Assembly: GCA_029959085.1 (NCBI GenBank)
Contig: JARWIR010000013.1
Span: 13,455,186-13,519,185, forward strand
Length of the DNA: 64,000 bases
Origin: Nemophila menziesii
Lineage: Eukaryota > Streptophyta > Magnoliopsida > Boraginales > Hydrophyllaceae
Direction: 5' to 3'
Part shown: positions 46,270 through 57,957 of the stretch, piece after piece
Layout of the letters: each line of letters begins with the position of its first letter
Numbering within the stretch: the stretch's first letter is position 1
Position numbers and translations under genes: made by a program
Notes under the pieces: model-generated
What the model saw: only the letters and a program-made list of their open reading frames with translations
The model's database searches: none
Told to the model about the DNA's origin: nothing

Positions 46270-48720
46270 AGTTAAGAGATATTGGCTTGAATAAATTTCA
46301 AATTTGTACAATTTGACCCTTGAAGTCATGAAATTTGCAAAATACTCTATGCTTAAAGATGTTTTTCTGCTTAAAGATGGATTTATTTACATAAAAGCCC
46401 ATGTGTTATGGTATTGTTGTTTTTTTTGGTTTAGTTATGTTGAATTTTTGTATATAAGTCCCTGAAAAATTCAAATTATGTGTGATGTCTCCATATTTGT
46501 GATCTATTCATGAGACATAATTTTGGGTGCATTATATTATATTCTAAAGGATTTCCCCCCATTAATTGATAGTTTCTTAATTCATGTATTGATTTGGAGA
46601 TTTATTACTTTTATAGCGTTTTTTGTATAATTTGTGTGTTAATGTGAAGCTCTTAGGTGCATTGATTGAATTAGATTCAAAATCAATGTTGAGGAGTAAA
46701 GGAAATAAGATGCAAGGCGAAATCAAGAGTTAAAAAGAGATAAAGTTGATTTAGGAAAGGAAAAAACTGCCAAAAGAATTTGTCCAGCTATATAGACGTC
46801 CAGAGTTTAGATTATTGCAGAAAATACGCTAGGAATTTGAAGGAGCCCTTTTATATTCAGATAGGACTTTGAATTTTGGTCGTTTTGATGGGTAAATCAC
46901 TAAATTAGGATTAGTAACGAAGGAGTTACGAAGTTTACAAACTCAAGAAGTCAACCAGTCCTACAAGTTAGGAAAACGAATTTGAGTTGGATTAGGACTT
47001 CAATAACTTGGCCCACACTCCAAGATTTCGACCTAGCACCTGTCAATATACCTATTTACCTTTGTAAACTTGTTCTTGCTTGAATATTAATCCCTAGCAT
47101 CAAGTTTTATAGTCCAGAGAAGCAAGTTGATAGTATGTATCTATTTCTTAGATTTATTTCTTCCATTTTGGTTTGGGTTCTCATATTTATAATATTTGAA
47201 TTCTATTTCTTTAATCTATGTTATTTGGGAAAGCGGCAGTTAATTGATTGAGCCTCTTATATTTTACATATCTCTTTTATGCATTTAGACTTATTCTAGC
47301 GCTAATATTGATCACATTAAGACTGTTCTTTTGTAGTTGGAGTCTCACCCTGACGGGGGATTCAATTATTGAAACACCACATAAGCGTCTAGTGTGCGGT
47401 AGTGATCCTGACGGGCTTGCCTTACTAGATAGTCAATAAGGTTTGATTTAAACACTGATCATTGCGCAGGGTCCCCTTACCCAAGTCACCTAGTAATTGT
47501 TAGGTTGCCACCTAAGTCCACCCTGATGGGGTTAGGAGGAATATAGAATCCAGACTATTTATGCTTTCCAAGAACTTATATTACCCTTATAACTCAGACA
47601 AGATTTAGAAGGATAGATGTTACTAGCAGGCCTAAGCTATATCTCTCATCTCCATTCTTTTAGTTATTTATCTGCATTAGTTCAATTATTGCTTTTATAT
47701 TATTATTCAGAAAACTCAACAAATATTTATATCTTATTATTTGTCTTTTAGTTCTAAAAATCGATCTCTACTACACTTCTATCGTAAACACATTTAAATC
47801 TAGCAGACTAAATCTCTATGAACAATCTTTACTTGTCTTCTATAACTTGCAAATGATTTGTGCACTTGCAGTGAGTTTCTTGTGGTAGTAATAAGTGTGC
47901 GTTCTTATTTATTATCTTTTATTATCGTTATTTTATCACACTTATAACCCCACCAATGTGACATTTTCTTGAATAATTTGCAAAAGCTTGCAATTTTCCC
48001 CATAAAGTCTCAAAATTCGCTATGTAGTCTATGTTTTGGAATTATGGCTTAAAGTTATTGTTAAAAAAAGTCCTTGTGTTATGCGTTTCATGTTTTTTTG
48101 CTAATAGATTTGAATTTTTTTCATATAAGTCCCTAGAAAATTAGAATTACGTGTTGTTGGCTTGAAAAAATTGTAAAAGCTTGTAATTTCCCCTTAAAGT
48201 ATTGAAAAATTGTTAATTAAATGGTTTACTTGGAAAAATTGAATATTGGTCCTTGCTATATTCAAAAATAGCATAATTCACCACTTAAAAACTTAATCAT
48301 TGGCAAAATATGGTTTATTATATGGAAACCCATAAAAACCTTAGTGTTTCTATGATTTTCTTATCAATATAAGCCATTAATTTGCATAATAGACCCTGAT
48401 ATATAGAAAATTGCTTAATTACATGTTTTAGTTGGGGAAATTGCCTCGTTGGCCTTGTTATATTCAAAAATAGCATAATTCACTACTTAAAAAATATTTT
48501 CTTGGCAAAATATGGTTTATTTGATGAATATCCATAAAAATCAACGACCCTACACTAGTTATTTAACAAATACGAGCCCAATAAACCCACTAACTCATTA
48601 AGTTGCATAAAATTCCATAAGGTATTCGAAAATTACTTTATTACATGGTTTAGGTGGAAAAAATTGCATTTTTTACCTTGTTACATTCGAAAATAACATT
48701 ATGTATTATTTGATCGGGTT
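46270..48720 (+). repeat. Degenerate ~180-bp tandem array split by a solo LTR
   Basis: Units starting with a GGCTTGAATAAATTT-like word and containing TATATAAGTCCCTGAAAAATT, CAAAATATGGTTTATT and AATAGCATAATTCACCACTT-type blocks recur near 46280, 47965, 48158, 48290, 48400 and 48640. The solo LTR at 46483-47955 falls between two units. Non-coding and satellite-like. Confidence 0.6.
46478..47960 (+). mobile_element. Athila solo LTR, plus strand
   Basis: A single LTR (46483-47955, 1473 bp), starting TGATGTCTCC and ending CCCCACCA, between perfect 5-bp repeats ATGTG (46478-46482 and 47956-47960). It carries three copies of the CCTGACGGG-type motif near 47349, 47407 and 47522, so it belongs with the 14088-15653 subfamily. 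Confidence 0.9.
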
Positions 48721-50373
48721 CAAGATCAATTAGACGCTCTATTCGACAAGGAAGAGGTTTGTTTCAATCTTTCGAGTTTGAGTAACAGTGAAGATTCTGG
48801 ACCTTCAACCTTTTTCACTCCCTCATACGAACCGGTGAAGATGAACAGTGTGCAATCTTTTAAACTCATCTGTTTCAATTTAGTATTTATTCTTATAAGA
48901 TCAACCTAAAACTTCAACCATAACTTCAACCAAAACTATTTAAAGAACTATGGGGTGCTTTCGCTGGCGAATCCAGAACAAAATTGAGAATAGGCTTGAG
49001 ATACAGAGGGTTTCAGAGATTATCCTGGTTTCTTTTTTATCTTATAAAAATGTAAGAGATCAAGAATATCTTGAATTATAACCTAATAAAAAAAATAAAA
49101 AAAATGCTAAAAAAATATTCAATCTCTCATCTTGCAATTTGTTTTTTTATGTTTGTTTTACACCTTAAATATCATATGAAAATATGAATCTAGTTAAATA
49201 AATATTCAAGAATAATCAAACAAATATAAATAAAAACATTCATCTGCATGCCCTTAACGAATCATATATTAAAAAATTAAGAAATTTGCTATAGATAATC
49301 AAGATATATAAAACTAATTATCAAACAAAATAAAAAATACAATACAATAAAAAAGTACAAGTCCTATAAATGAAATGTTTGAAAAAAAAAATCGAATCTA
49401 AACTTCTATTTTTACTATAAATAATAAGAGTTAGGAAATAATTAAAAAATTGATAATTGAATTGTTAACTTTTTCTGTAACATCTTTAGGAGAGTAAAAT
49501 AATTTTTTTTTCTAAAAGTTTGAGGGTGGGCTTAAGTCCACCTATTGTTAACGTGGCTCCACTAAGTGCTTAGATTCTTTCTAGTATTGATAGAAAGATA
49601 TATAGACAGTCTAAATTTCATGGACATAGTCACCTGTTTCACCATCACTGTAATTATATAATAATATCCTTATTCTATTTAGTTACTTATTTTTTTAATT
49701 TATAATAATTTAATTAGTCTGATTTTTGCTAACCAAATCTAAGCATAGTTCGAATATAAATCAAATTAATACAAACAATTACTTTTCAATACACTTAATT
49801 GCAAACAAAAGTGACAAATGAATTAATATAAAATTAGTAAAAACAAATAAAAAAATCGGGGTTTAACCAATCCAAAACCAGTTTTTAACCACTTCGGAAC
49901 CGGTCTGTTAAGGTCCCATCTAGGTAGACCAGACCGGAACTAGATTGCCACTATTCCATTAGTTTATTTTACCAGACCGGTTATCACAGTTAGCACAAAA
50001 ATACCCGGACCGGAACTGGTTTGGTAAGAACAAATCCGGTTAACCGAACTGTTACCAATAGCTTCAAAACCCTTTAAAAACCGTACCAAACCGATCTGAT
50101 GCAACCTTTTGTTAGATTGAGATTGAGTAACATTGGAATTGTATTTTTTGTATTTCTAATATGAAGGTTGAAATAGGAAATAGTTGAAATAAATTGCTTT
50201 AAGAAATTACTATGTAAAATAAGAAGTAGCATTTGATTTAGATTCTAGCTGTATAATTCGTTCGAAGCTTTCACTACTAATCAAATCTATATAAAACCAG
50301 TTGTACTTATTTGAGGAAGATTATGGGTTCTGTGGGATAACAATCCGATTTTGGAAAAGAATAATGGTAATAG
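48721..50373. other. Gene-free intergenic DNA
   Basis: AT-rich. At about 49850-50100 there is a cluster of ACCGGTT/AACCGGAC words with inverted counterparts, resembling the subterminal repeats of a non-autonomous hAT-type element. The ends were not resolved. Confidence 0.4.
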
Positions 50374-50434
50374 TGATGTCTCCCTTTTTGTTCTAATTAT
50401 ATGCCCTTAGAAGACATCATTTTAGGTGATTATT

Positions 50435-50485
<51 letters not shown>

Positions 50486-51992
50486 AGACTTTTAGGCTTA
50501 TTTCGTTATATTTCATTTTCTCTCCTTGGATTTATAATATTTCATTTTTAGAGCTTTTGTATGTTAATTTGTTTATTTTTAGTGCAAAGTTATTAGGTCC
50601 ATGGATGCTAGGGATCACCAATACAAGGAGAAGAATCGAGAATTAAAGTCTTAGATCGAGTGAAGAAGTCAAAGGCGAGAAAAAAATTCCCGAAGAATTG
50701 ACTAGGAAAGCTGCAAATCTGGAAAGATGTTACTAATTGCTGATTTCTAGCCACTTAGACATGGATTCAGCCTTTGGGCCGTGAAATATAGATTTTTCCT
50801 TATTGAGTTAGGAGGATTTAACAACTGGAATGAGGCGATTTGGAGTTGATTTGAGAAATTTACAGCCGTTTTACTAAAGGTTGCACATCAGTTACGGAAT
50901 TTAATTAAAAGAATGGATTTGGGCTTTTTAATATTTAACTTATTACTCTTTAGAAAAATCCCAATTTGATTTATCTCTTATAAATAGGCCTTTAGACCTT
51001 TATTTTACACACAATTCATTCTACGCATAAATTTGAAAGCTAAAGTCAAGAGCAGAAGGCGGAGGAAGGAGCTAAAGGTGAAGAATCTCCATTCTTCCAC
51101 CAGAAGTCAGTTCCAACGCCCCAATTAGGTTCTTAATTTTAATCTGTAATTTAGGATTATGAATTTTCTTTATTTCTATTCGGTTTTTAATTACATTATC
51201 AGCTAAATACTTTAAGTGCTTGAGAATTGCAATAAAATAGATGAACCCTAATTAATTTCTTTATTGTTTCTAAATTTGAGATTTTATAATTTAAATTGAA
51301 TTGAGTATTTATTATTGGTTATTACTTTGTTGCTATTTACTAATTCTTTTCGGTACAACTAGAATTAGTTATTAGTATCTGGGCTATTCACTTTAAGTGG
51401 CAAAAGTGATCATCTGACGGGGGGTTTAAATACGGAATTAGGTAATAACCGTGTAACGTTCGTCATTGACCGACAGAATTGACTAGTTACATAGCCAATG
51501 AGGTAAAAACTTTACATTCGAAGAGACATATTCGTCCATATATGGGTCTATAGTACTTTAGGATAGCTCCTAGGTCCACCCGACAGGGGGCTAGGAGATA
51601 TTAGAATCCCGACTAGTAAGAAAATACCGATTCTACCCTTGAACAAAATCGTTAATTGAATTGATTAGGCGGAACCCTTGCGAGACTCAAGTACACCTTC
51701 TCATTCTTGCGTCTACTCATTATTTACTTTATTTTCATTTATTTACTCTCTTTAATTTAGTATTTTAATTATTTGCATTTTATTTTCATAAACAAAACCC
51801 AACAAATATTTTATCATTTATTTTCTTGCACATAACAATTATTCTCACTTATTACATAACATTATAAGTCATATTTATCCGTCCCTGAGATCGAAAACCC
51901 GTTTACCAGATATTACTTGGACGACCCGTACACTTCCGGTCCGTGTCCCTCCATTTTAGAGGTGTTATTTTATAACACACCAGGAGACACCA
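50374..51992 (+). mobile_element. Athila solo LTR, plus strand, no clear target repeat
   Basis: It starts TGATGTCTCCC at 50374 and ends GGAGACACCA at 51992 (1619 bp). A terminal hairpin is present, as are CTGACGGGG-type motifs near 51413 and 51578. Flanking 5-mers AATAG and AAATG do not match, so it may come from recombination between two different elements, or its flank has changed. Confidence 0.8.
50438..50482. repeat. (AT)n microsatellite
   Basis: An uninterrupted AT dinucleotide run of more than 20 repeats inside the solo LTR, close to its 5' end. Confidence 0.95.
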
Positions 51993-52199
51993 AAATGGTA
52001 TATAGATTGTTTCGCGTGGGGTTCGGATCAACTTCCGCGACGTCTCTTTATACATATTCTCGATAAATCAAAAAGTAGGGTATGCATGCCTTTTATATAC
52101 ATTCTCAGGTAAATTAGAACTATATTCCCCATAATTTATAAGTTTTTTTAATTTTTATTAGACATTTGAATTTACATAGGTAATAATTGGATTATACAT

Positions 52200-54560
52200 T
52201 TTTTTAGTCATAAAAACAAAAATAAATATAGCAAATTATAACCAACACTTTTTTTCTATAAATTCTAAAAAGATACGTAAAAGATTCCAGTAACGATGTT
52301 TCCAACCATCCCGATAGGTTGATAATTTGCCTAACACATTTGGCAAGAGTATCTGCCATCTCATTAACTTCTCTTTTGATGTGTTTAACTTCCAATTCAG
52401 AAACTGTTCCATCCATTATCAGGTTTCAAAAGCCATAAGTTGGATTCTCCAATTAATCCCTTTATAATTTTTTATATTTTGAATGATCTCAAAGTTGTCA
52501 GAATAAAAAGAACAACTATGTAGTTCAAACCCAGTTGTTGCTCTCATTGCCAATAAAATGACCCAAATTTCTCCTTCCGTGTTGGAATTCACGATACATC
52601 TTTTCATGATCTTATGGTGAATTTTGCCTTGATGATTAACTGCGATTGAAGCCACCCCATCTGGTTCCCATTTTTTGTGAACAAAGAGTCATTCAGTCAA
52701 ATGGTCTCCGCTTCATCCTTAAAGATATCATCCTCCATGGTTTCTTTATTTTCGACCAACATATCCAAAATTTGAGTGGTAGATATATGTTATTCTCCAA
52801 AGAGATATGATATCATTGCCTTGGATTTGTCATTGATTTTCCAAATTACCTATTTGTTTTTTCAAAAAAACCTTTCATCCCGACCTTCCATATGTTCCAT
52901 AAAGTACACAAGATGTACGATGTGATCAATCTTTTGTCCCATTCATTCTCAGAGTACACTTTAATAATATTAATTATCCACTCTATTATCGTACCTGAAT
53001 ATTTGTAGTCGATGTTGCATTGCATTGGTGAATTCGCCCAGACTGTCATGCTAAAAAAGCACTTAAGGAATAAGTGTTCAATCAATTCAGATTCATTTTC
53101 ACACCATCCGTATGTGTAATCTTGAATACATTTTCTTTTTCAACCCCTTCTTTGTAGGAATAGCACCATTACAAATTTTCCAACCAAAAATTCCTAACTT
53201 TTGATGAGATATACGAACGCCAGATTATTTTACTTTTTTTTTAATTATTTGCCTCTCCTTGACTAGATAATTGCCCAACTCTAGGATCTATTATCCTTAA
53301 GTTTTGTATCCCACATACTAGAATATTGAAAATAAATTTCTTTAAGTACTTTTGCCACTAAAGAATCTGGATTCTTCATAACTTTCCATGCTTGGTTAGC
53401 CAAGAACGCGATATTCATCTTATGAAAATCTCTGAATTCAATTCCTCCAATGGACTTGGCCCGAGCAATTTTTTTTCATGCCTTCCAATGGATTCTATTC
53501 TTGTAACTGGAATCCCACCAAAAATTAGCAATAAGGCTGCTCAATTTTGTACAAAGCGATTTTAGAAATTCAAAAATTGACATCGCATAATTTGGTATAA
53601 CAATACTGCTTTACTAACACTTCTCTTCCCCCATCTGAGAGGAGTTTGGATACCCAGCTTGCTGATTTTGATAGTAATCTATCCTTGATGTGATTAAGTT
53701 TTCATATTTTTGATCTTTTAAGAACAAAAGGAACACCAAGATATTGTCCAAAGGAATTAGATTTCCCGATATTGAGCAATTCTGAAATATCACTCTTCAT
53801 GTCATCGGGTGTGCCTTTAATAAACATGATAGCCGATTTATCAAAATTTAATCTCTGTCTGGACGCTTGACAATAATTTTTGAGAATATTCTTAAACTTT
53901 TCACTTTTACACATGTTTGCTTCGACAAAGAAAAGAGTATCGTTCGCGAATAAAAGATGAATGAGTTTCGGACGATTCCTTGAGAGTGAAGTGCCTTTAA
54001 TGTTACCTTCCCTACACTTGAAGTTGATCAATCCCAACAAGGCCTTCTGTCATCATAGTAAAAAGAAGGGGTGATAACGGATCTTCTTATCTAATACCTT
54101 GGCTCGGCTTAAATTTTTTTCATTCTCTCTCCATTAACCTTAATTTGAAATGAAACCAAAAAAAATACACTTAAATATAAAATCTCTCCATTTCTCGCAA
54201 AATCCCAAGTTTGTAAGATTTTTTATAAGGAAATTTTAATTAACTTGATCGTATGTTTTAGTCATATCAACTTTAACTGTCGTGTAATGTTTTTTTGATT
54301 TTTTTTAGTTTTCTAGAAAAAAGAAATTTCTTAAGGATATTATCTTGAATGTTTCTACTCTTGATGAAAGCTAACTGTGTTAAAGCAATAATATCGTCCA
54401 TATTTGATTGTAATCTCAGTTCCATGATCTTCGCGATAATAATTTTATGACTGAAATTAGTACATGAAATTGGTCTAAAGTCATAAACTAATTCCTGTGA
54501 ATTGTTCTTTAGTGATTAGAGAATCATTAATCTGATCTAGCTAGCGGAGATTTATGCATG
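52200..54560 (-). mobile_element. Decayed L1-type LINE
   Basis: Minus-strand frames, in the expected order, carry reverse transcriptase pieces (FRPISCTNF near 54480; LIHLLFANDTLFFVEA near 53950, where FAND replaces the FADD catalytic box; FGQYLGVPF near 53735), a zinc-binding region (EHLFLKCFFSMTVW near 53070) and an RNase H remnant (YSDNFEIIQNIKN near 52500; a HIKREVNEMADTLAK-type end near 52370). Frameshifts and stops separate these pieces, and the FAND change would inactivate the polymerase. No ORF1 was found. Confidence 0.8.
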
Positions 54561-54594
54561 AAAAAATCTGAAACCATTTTGGATATTTTCGATT

Positions 54595-54772
54595 AGAGTA
54601 ATGATATATACCTACAAAATCATACCACTCAAATACCAACCAATGACGTGGTATAAATTGATTGGCTACAAATCGTTAATCTAATTATTTTCTTGATCTA
54701 ATTAATGATTTATAACCGACCAATTCAAGTCATGTCATTGGATAGTATTTGGGTGGTATATATCATTACTCT
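54595..54772. mobile_element. MITE with AGAGTAATGATATATACC ends (178 bp)
   Basis: Perfect terminal inverted repeats AGAGTAATGATATATACC / GGTATATATCATTACTCT enclose AT-rich DNA. The flanks do not show a convincing target duplication, so the superfamily is open. A fragment of the same family is at 6221-6289. Confidence 0.7.
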
Positions 54773-54789
54773 TTAAATTATACCAGCCT

Positions 54790-55363
54790 TAGGGCAGAGC
54801 AGAATTTTAACAAAAGCGAAAAACCGTATTAATTTTAACCAAAACCGACCGAAATATATGTTAAATTTACCTCGACCAACCTTAACCGTCGGTTTACCTT
54901 ATCATTTTTCGGGTTCATATATTTTACCTATATATTACCCAAGCTATTGGGTTAGGTATACCCAAACCGAAAAACCGTATAAATAAAAAATATACAGAAT
55001 ATGTATATTAGAGAAGACATTTTATTTGACTTCTCAGATATTCCAAACATGTATAATTTATTTTAAAGTATTCGATTCACGATTTCTTGGTTTGTAATGT
55101 CAAGAATGTATCTTTGATCTTCGGAAGTATAATGATATTAGTGTTTTTCAAATTTTCGCATTTATTTAATATTTTCATGTGTTAAAAAAAATTGACTAAT
55201 GTTGACTAACGAAGGTAAACCGAAGGATAAACCGATTAACCCGAGAGTAAACTTTTTTCTACCATACCCTTGGGTTACCCTAAAAATTCCGTAAACCGAA
55301 ATATATTACCCTTGGTTTACCCTAACCTCAAAACCGGGTAAAACCAACCCGTACTCTCCCCTA
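54790..55363. mobile_element. Probable non-autonomous hAT-like element (574 bp)
   Basis: The ends read TAGGGCAGAG and, inverted, TAGGGGAGAG. The interior is packed with AAACCGAAAAACCG/GGTTTACC words in both orientations, as in other small plant hAT elements. A CCAGCCTT word occurs on both sides but not at exactly matching distances, so the target duplication is not certain. Confidence 0.55.
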
Positions 55364-55646
55364 AGTCCAGCCTTACTCTTTAGATCCCATGTGAATAGGG
55401 AAATTCAGTATGCGTATTAAGTCAGCTTATTCGGTTTGACTTAAAAAATGTCAGCTTATTCTGGATGGATGGATGACTTCAAATCTTCTCTTCGTGTGTT
55501 GTACTCACCACCACAACCTTGACTTTATATCCTCCACTCCCAACCTTGAGGTATGTTTTTACCATTACTTTTATATTCTGGTATATTATTAAAAAAAACT
55601 CTACTTTTTCGTCATTCTTTCACGGTAACAAATATCCATTGAAGAA
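55364..55646 (+). promoter_or_regulatory. 5' flank of the receptor-like protein gene
   Basis: A 283-bp stretch between the hAT-like element and the start codon. It contains a C-rich, leader-like CTCCACTCCC segment near 55533 but no clear TATA box. Confidence 0.3.
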
Positions 55647-57671
55647 ATGAAGATGATGACCACTATTAGTATATTCTTACTTGTGTTTGCTATTTTACTA
55701 TGTGAAACTTTAGGTGTTCACCCAAAAGATGCTGCTATGTGTATAGATAAAGAGAAACAATCTCTCCTTGAGTTCAAACAAGCTATTAACGATCCAAACA
55801 ACCAACTCTCTTCATGGGGAACTCAACAAGATTGCTGCAAATGGGAAGGTGTTTATTGCCATAACCAAACTGGTAACGTTCTTAAACTTGATCTACTAAA
55901 CAAGAATTTAACAGGAGAACTTAGTACTCCTTCACTGCTTCCACTATATTATTTGGAATACTTAGGCTTGAGTAACAATTCTTTTACCGGAAATATTCCT
56001 CAGTTTTTTGCTTCTTTTAAAAGATTGAAAGAATTACACCTCGGTTCAAATCATTTCGAAGGAGTAATCTCTGAATCCCACATGTCGAATCTATCGCAGT
56101 TACAAATTCTAGACTTGTCGTTTAACTCACACCTGGAAATTAGATTCCACCCAAATTGGATCCCTCCTTTTCAACTACTTGCCACAAATCTTGCAAATTG
56201 TAACATTGGACCTGATTTCCCTACATGGCTGCGTACTCAAATGCACATTACCGAGATTGATATGTCAGCTGCTGGAATTTCGGGTCAGATTCCTAGTTGG
56301 TTTTATACCAATTTCTTCGGACTTAAAGCATTAAATCTCTCATATAATTCCATATATGGCACCTTACCAGACTTGTATACGAGATTCAGTAATCTTTCGC
56401 TTTTAGATTTAAGTTCTAATCATTTTGAGGGTCTTATCCCACGTCTTCCGGAAACTATTTATCTATTAAATCTCTCGAATAACAGGTTTTCGGGAAAAAT
56501 TACATCATTTTGTGATTCTCCGTGTAAAAGCTTGAACCATCTTGACTTTGCAAACAACCAGCTAACTGGAGAACTACCTGACAATTGCTTTGGTCAACTT
56601 ATGTCACTATACTATTTCAATGTCGCAAACAACAATTTCTCCGGTAAACTTCCTTTTATTAATGCAAGTTCTATTGCCGTATTACAGTTAAGAAACAATA
56701 ACTTTATAGGGGAAATACCTCAATCATGGCAATATTTCAGAAAGTTGGAATTCATAGATCTTGGAGAAAATAGATTAACTGGTGCTATACCAGCAGGGGT
56801 GGGGATTAATTATTTAAGTTTGATTGTTCTAAGCTTAAGTTCAAACAACTTTAGTGGAATTATACCCCACGAAATTTGTAAATTTTCGAGCATTCATATT
56901 TTGGACTTATCTGGGAATAATATATTTGGTAGGATACCACAATGTATCAACAACTTCTCTGCAATTACTATGTCATGGAGTAGTGGATCGAGGAGGTCTG
57001 AGACGTTGTGGCCAGCCAGGCCAGTCCCTAAGTATCGTCTGATTAGGAATGGTATTTCCCGTATTCAAGAAGCATTTTTGATCTGGAAACGAAACAAATC
57101 CGTTCTTAAAAGCAATATAGTATCAGTCAAAGTCATTGATCTTTCGAGCAACAATTTGATAGGTGATATTCCTGTTGAACTTAGTGCTCTTGTTGGTCTA
57201 AATGGTCTCAATCTCTCAAGAAACAACCTATCTGGGATTCTTACTCCAAAAATTGGTTTATTAAATCAATTAGATTTTCTTGATCTTTCCGTAAACCAAC
57301 TTTCTGGAGAAATCCCTTCAAGCCTTTCTAACTTAAGTTTTCTTGGGATGTTGGACCTCTCGTATAATAATTTTACAGGCAGAATCCCATCAAGCCCTCA
57401 TCTACAAACGTTTGATAATTCATCGTACGTAGGCAATCCAGGACTTTGCGGCGAGCCGCTTATTCAAGCATGCCCTGGAGATGAGTTACCTCTATATCCA
57501 AAGTCCAACCGAGAAGAAAATAACTTGGACGAGGAGGATGAGGAGCCGTTTTTCACCAGAGATTTCTATATCAGTGTGGTGGTTGGGTTTATTGTTGGAT
57601 TTTGGGGTCTTTGTTGTACTTTATTTTTTAATAAATCATGTAGACATTTGTTCTTTAGGGTTTTAGATTAG
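55647..57671 (+). CDS. Leucine-rich-repeat receptor-like protein (RLP), short
   Basis: A predicted cell-surface receptor without a kinase, of the Cf/EIX type that recognises microbial or self signals and works with partner kinases such as SOBIR1. Single exon, 674 residues. Signal peptide at about 1-24; N-terminal LRR cap with LLEFKQAINDP and the Cys pair in DCCKWEGVYC (about 36-72); LRRs of the LxxLxLSxNxFxGxIP type; a non-LRR island near 440-490 (INNFSAITM to FLIWKRN); four more LRRs; a YVGNPGLCGEPL cap near 590; an acidic stretch (ENNLDEEDEEPF); a transmembrane helix near 638-660 with GxxxG-type glycines (VVVGFIVGFWG); and a very short basic tail. EIX-like RLPs are usually near 900-1000 residues. 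Here an early LRR passes directly into the late HPNWIPPFQL segment, so an internal block of repeats appears to be missing, yet the frame is intact. Confidence 0.9.
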   Translation: MKMMTTISIFLLVFAILLCETLGVHPKDAAMCIDKEKQSLLEFKQAINDPNNQLSSWGTQQDCCKWEGVYCHNQTGNVLKLDLLNKNLTGELSTPSLLPLYYLEYLGLSNNSFTGNIPQFFASFKRLKELHLGSNHFEGVISESHMSNLSQLQILDLSFNSHLEIRFHPNWIPPFQLLATNLANCNIGPDFPTWLRTQMHITEIDMSAAGISGQIPSWFYTNFFGLKALNLSYNSIYGTLPDLYTRFSNLSLLDLSSNHFEGLIPRLPETIYLLNLSNNRFSGKITSFCDSPCKSLNHLDFANNQLTGELPDNCFGQLMSLYYFNVANNNFSGKLPFINASSIAVLQLRNNNFIGEIPQSWQYFRKLEFIDLGENRLTGAIPAGVGINYLSLIVLSLSSNNFSGIIPHEICKFSSIHILDLSGNNIFGRIPQCINNFSAITMSWSSGSRRSETLWPARPVPKYRLIRNGISRIQEAFLIWKRNKSVLKSNIVSVKVIDLSSNNLIGDIPVELSALVGLNGLNLSRNNLSGILTPKIGLLNQLDFLDLSVNQLSGEIPSSLSNLSFLGMLDLSYNNFTGRIPSSPHLQTFDNSSYVGNPGLCGEPLIQACPGDELPLYPKSNREENNLDEEDEEPFFTRDFYISVVVGFIVGFWGLCCTLFFNKSCRHLFFRVLD

Positions 57672-57957
57672 AATATACGATTGTTTTACACATAATGACA
57701 ATTCTCAATTTGCAAAAATTGCAAAGATTCCATCAAGGATAAACAGTGAAGCTTAGTTTTTCTCTGTTGCATGCTTTGTAAGTTTAACTTTCCTTTCTGT
57801 TGAAGTTTCATATAATGTATTGTGTGCCTGATTGTAATTTACATTCATTTATTGTATGAATCTGTTAATTATTACCTGCTGAGTATAAATATATGAAAGT
57901 TTTTCTATACATTATTCAAGCTTTACCTAACATAAAGATTACACAAGTATTAACTAG
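57672..57957. terminator. Shared 3' region of RLP and DPP6-N-like genes
   Basis: A 286-bp convergent intergenic region. AT-rich, with a TATAAATA word near 57885 that could serve polyadenylation. No specific site can be assigned. Confidence 0.35.

Noticed and set aside
55647..57671. Receptor kinase instead of receptor-like protein
   Set aside because: The frame ends a few residues after the membrane helix and the downstream DNA holds a convergent gene, so no kinase domain can follow.
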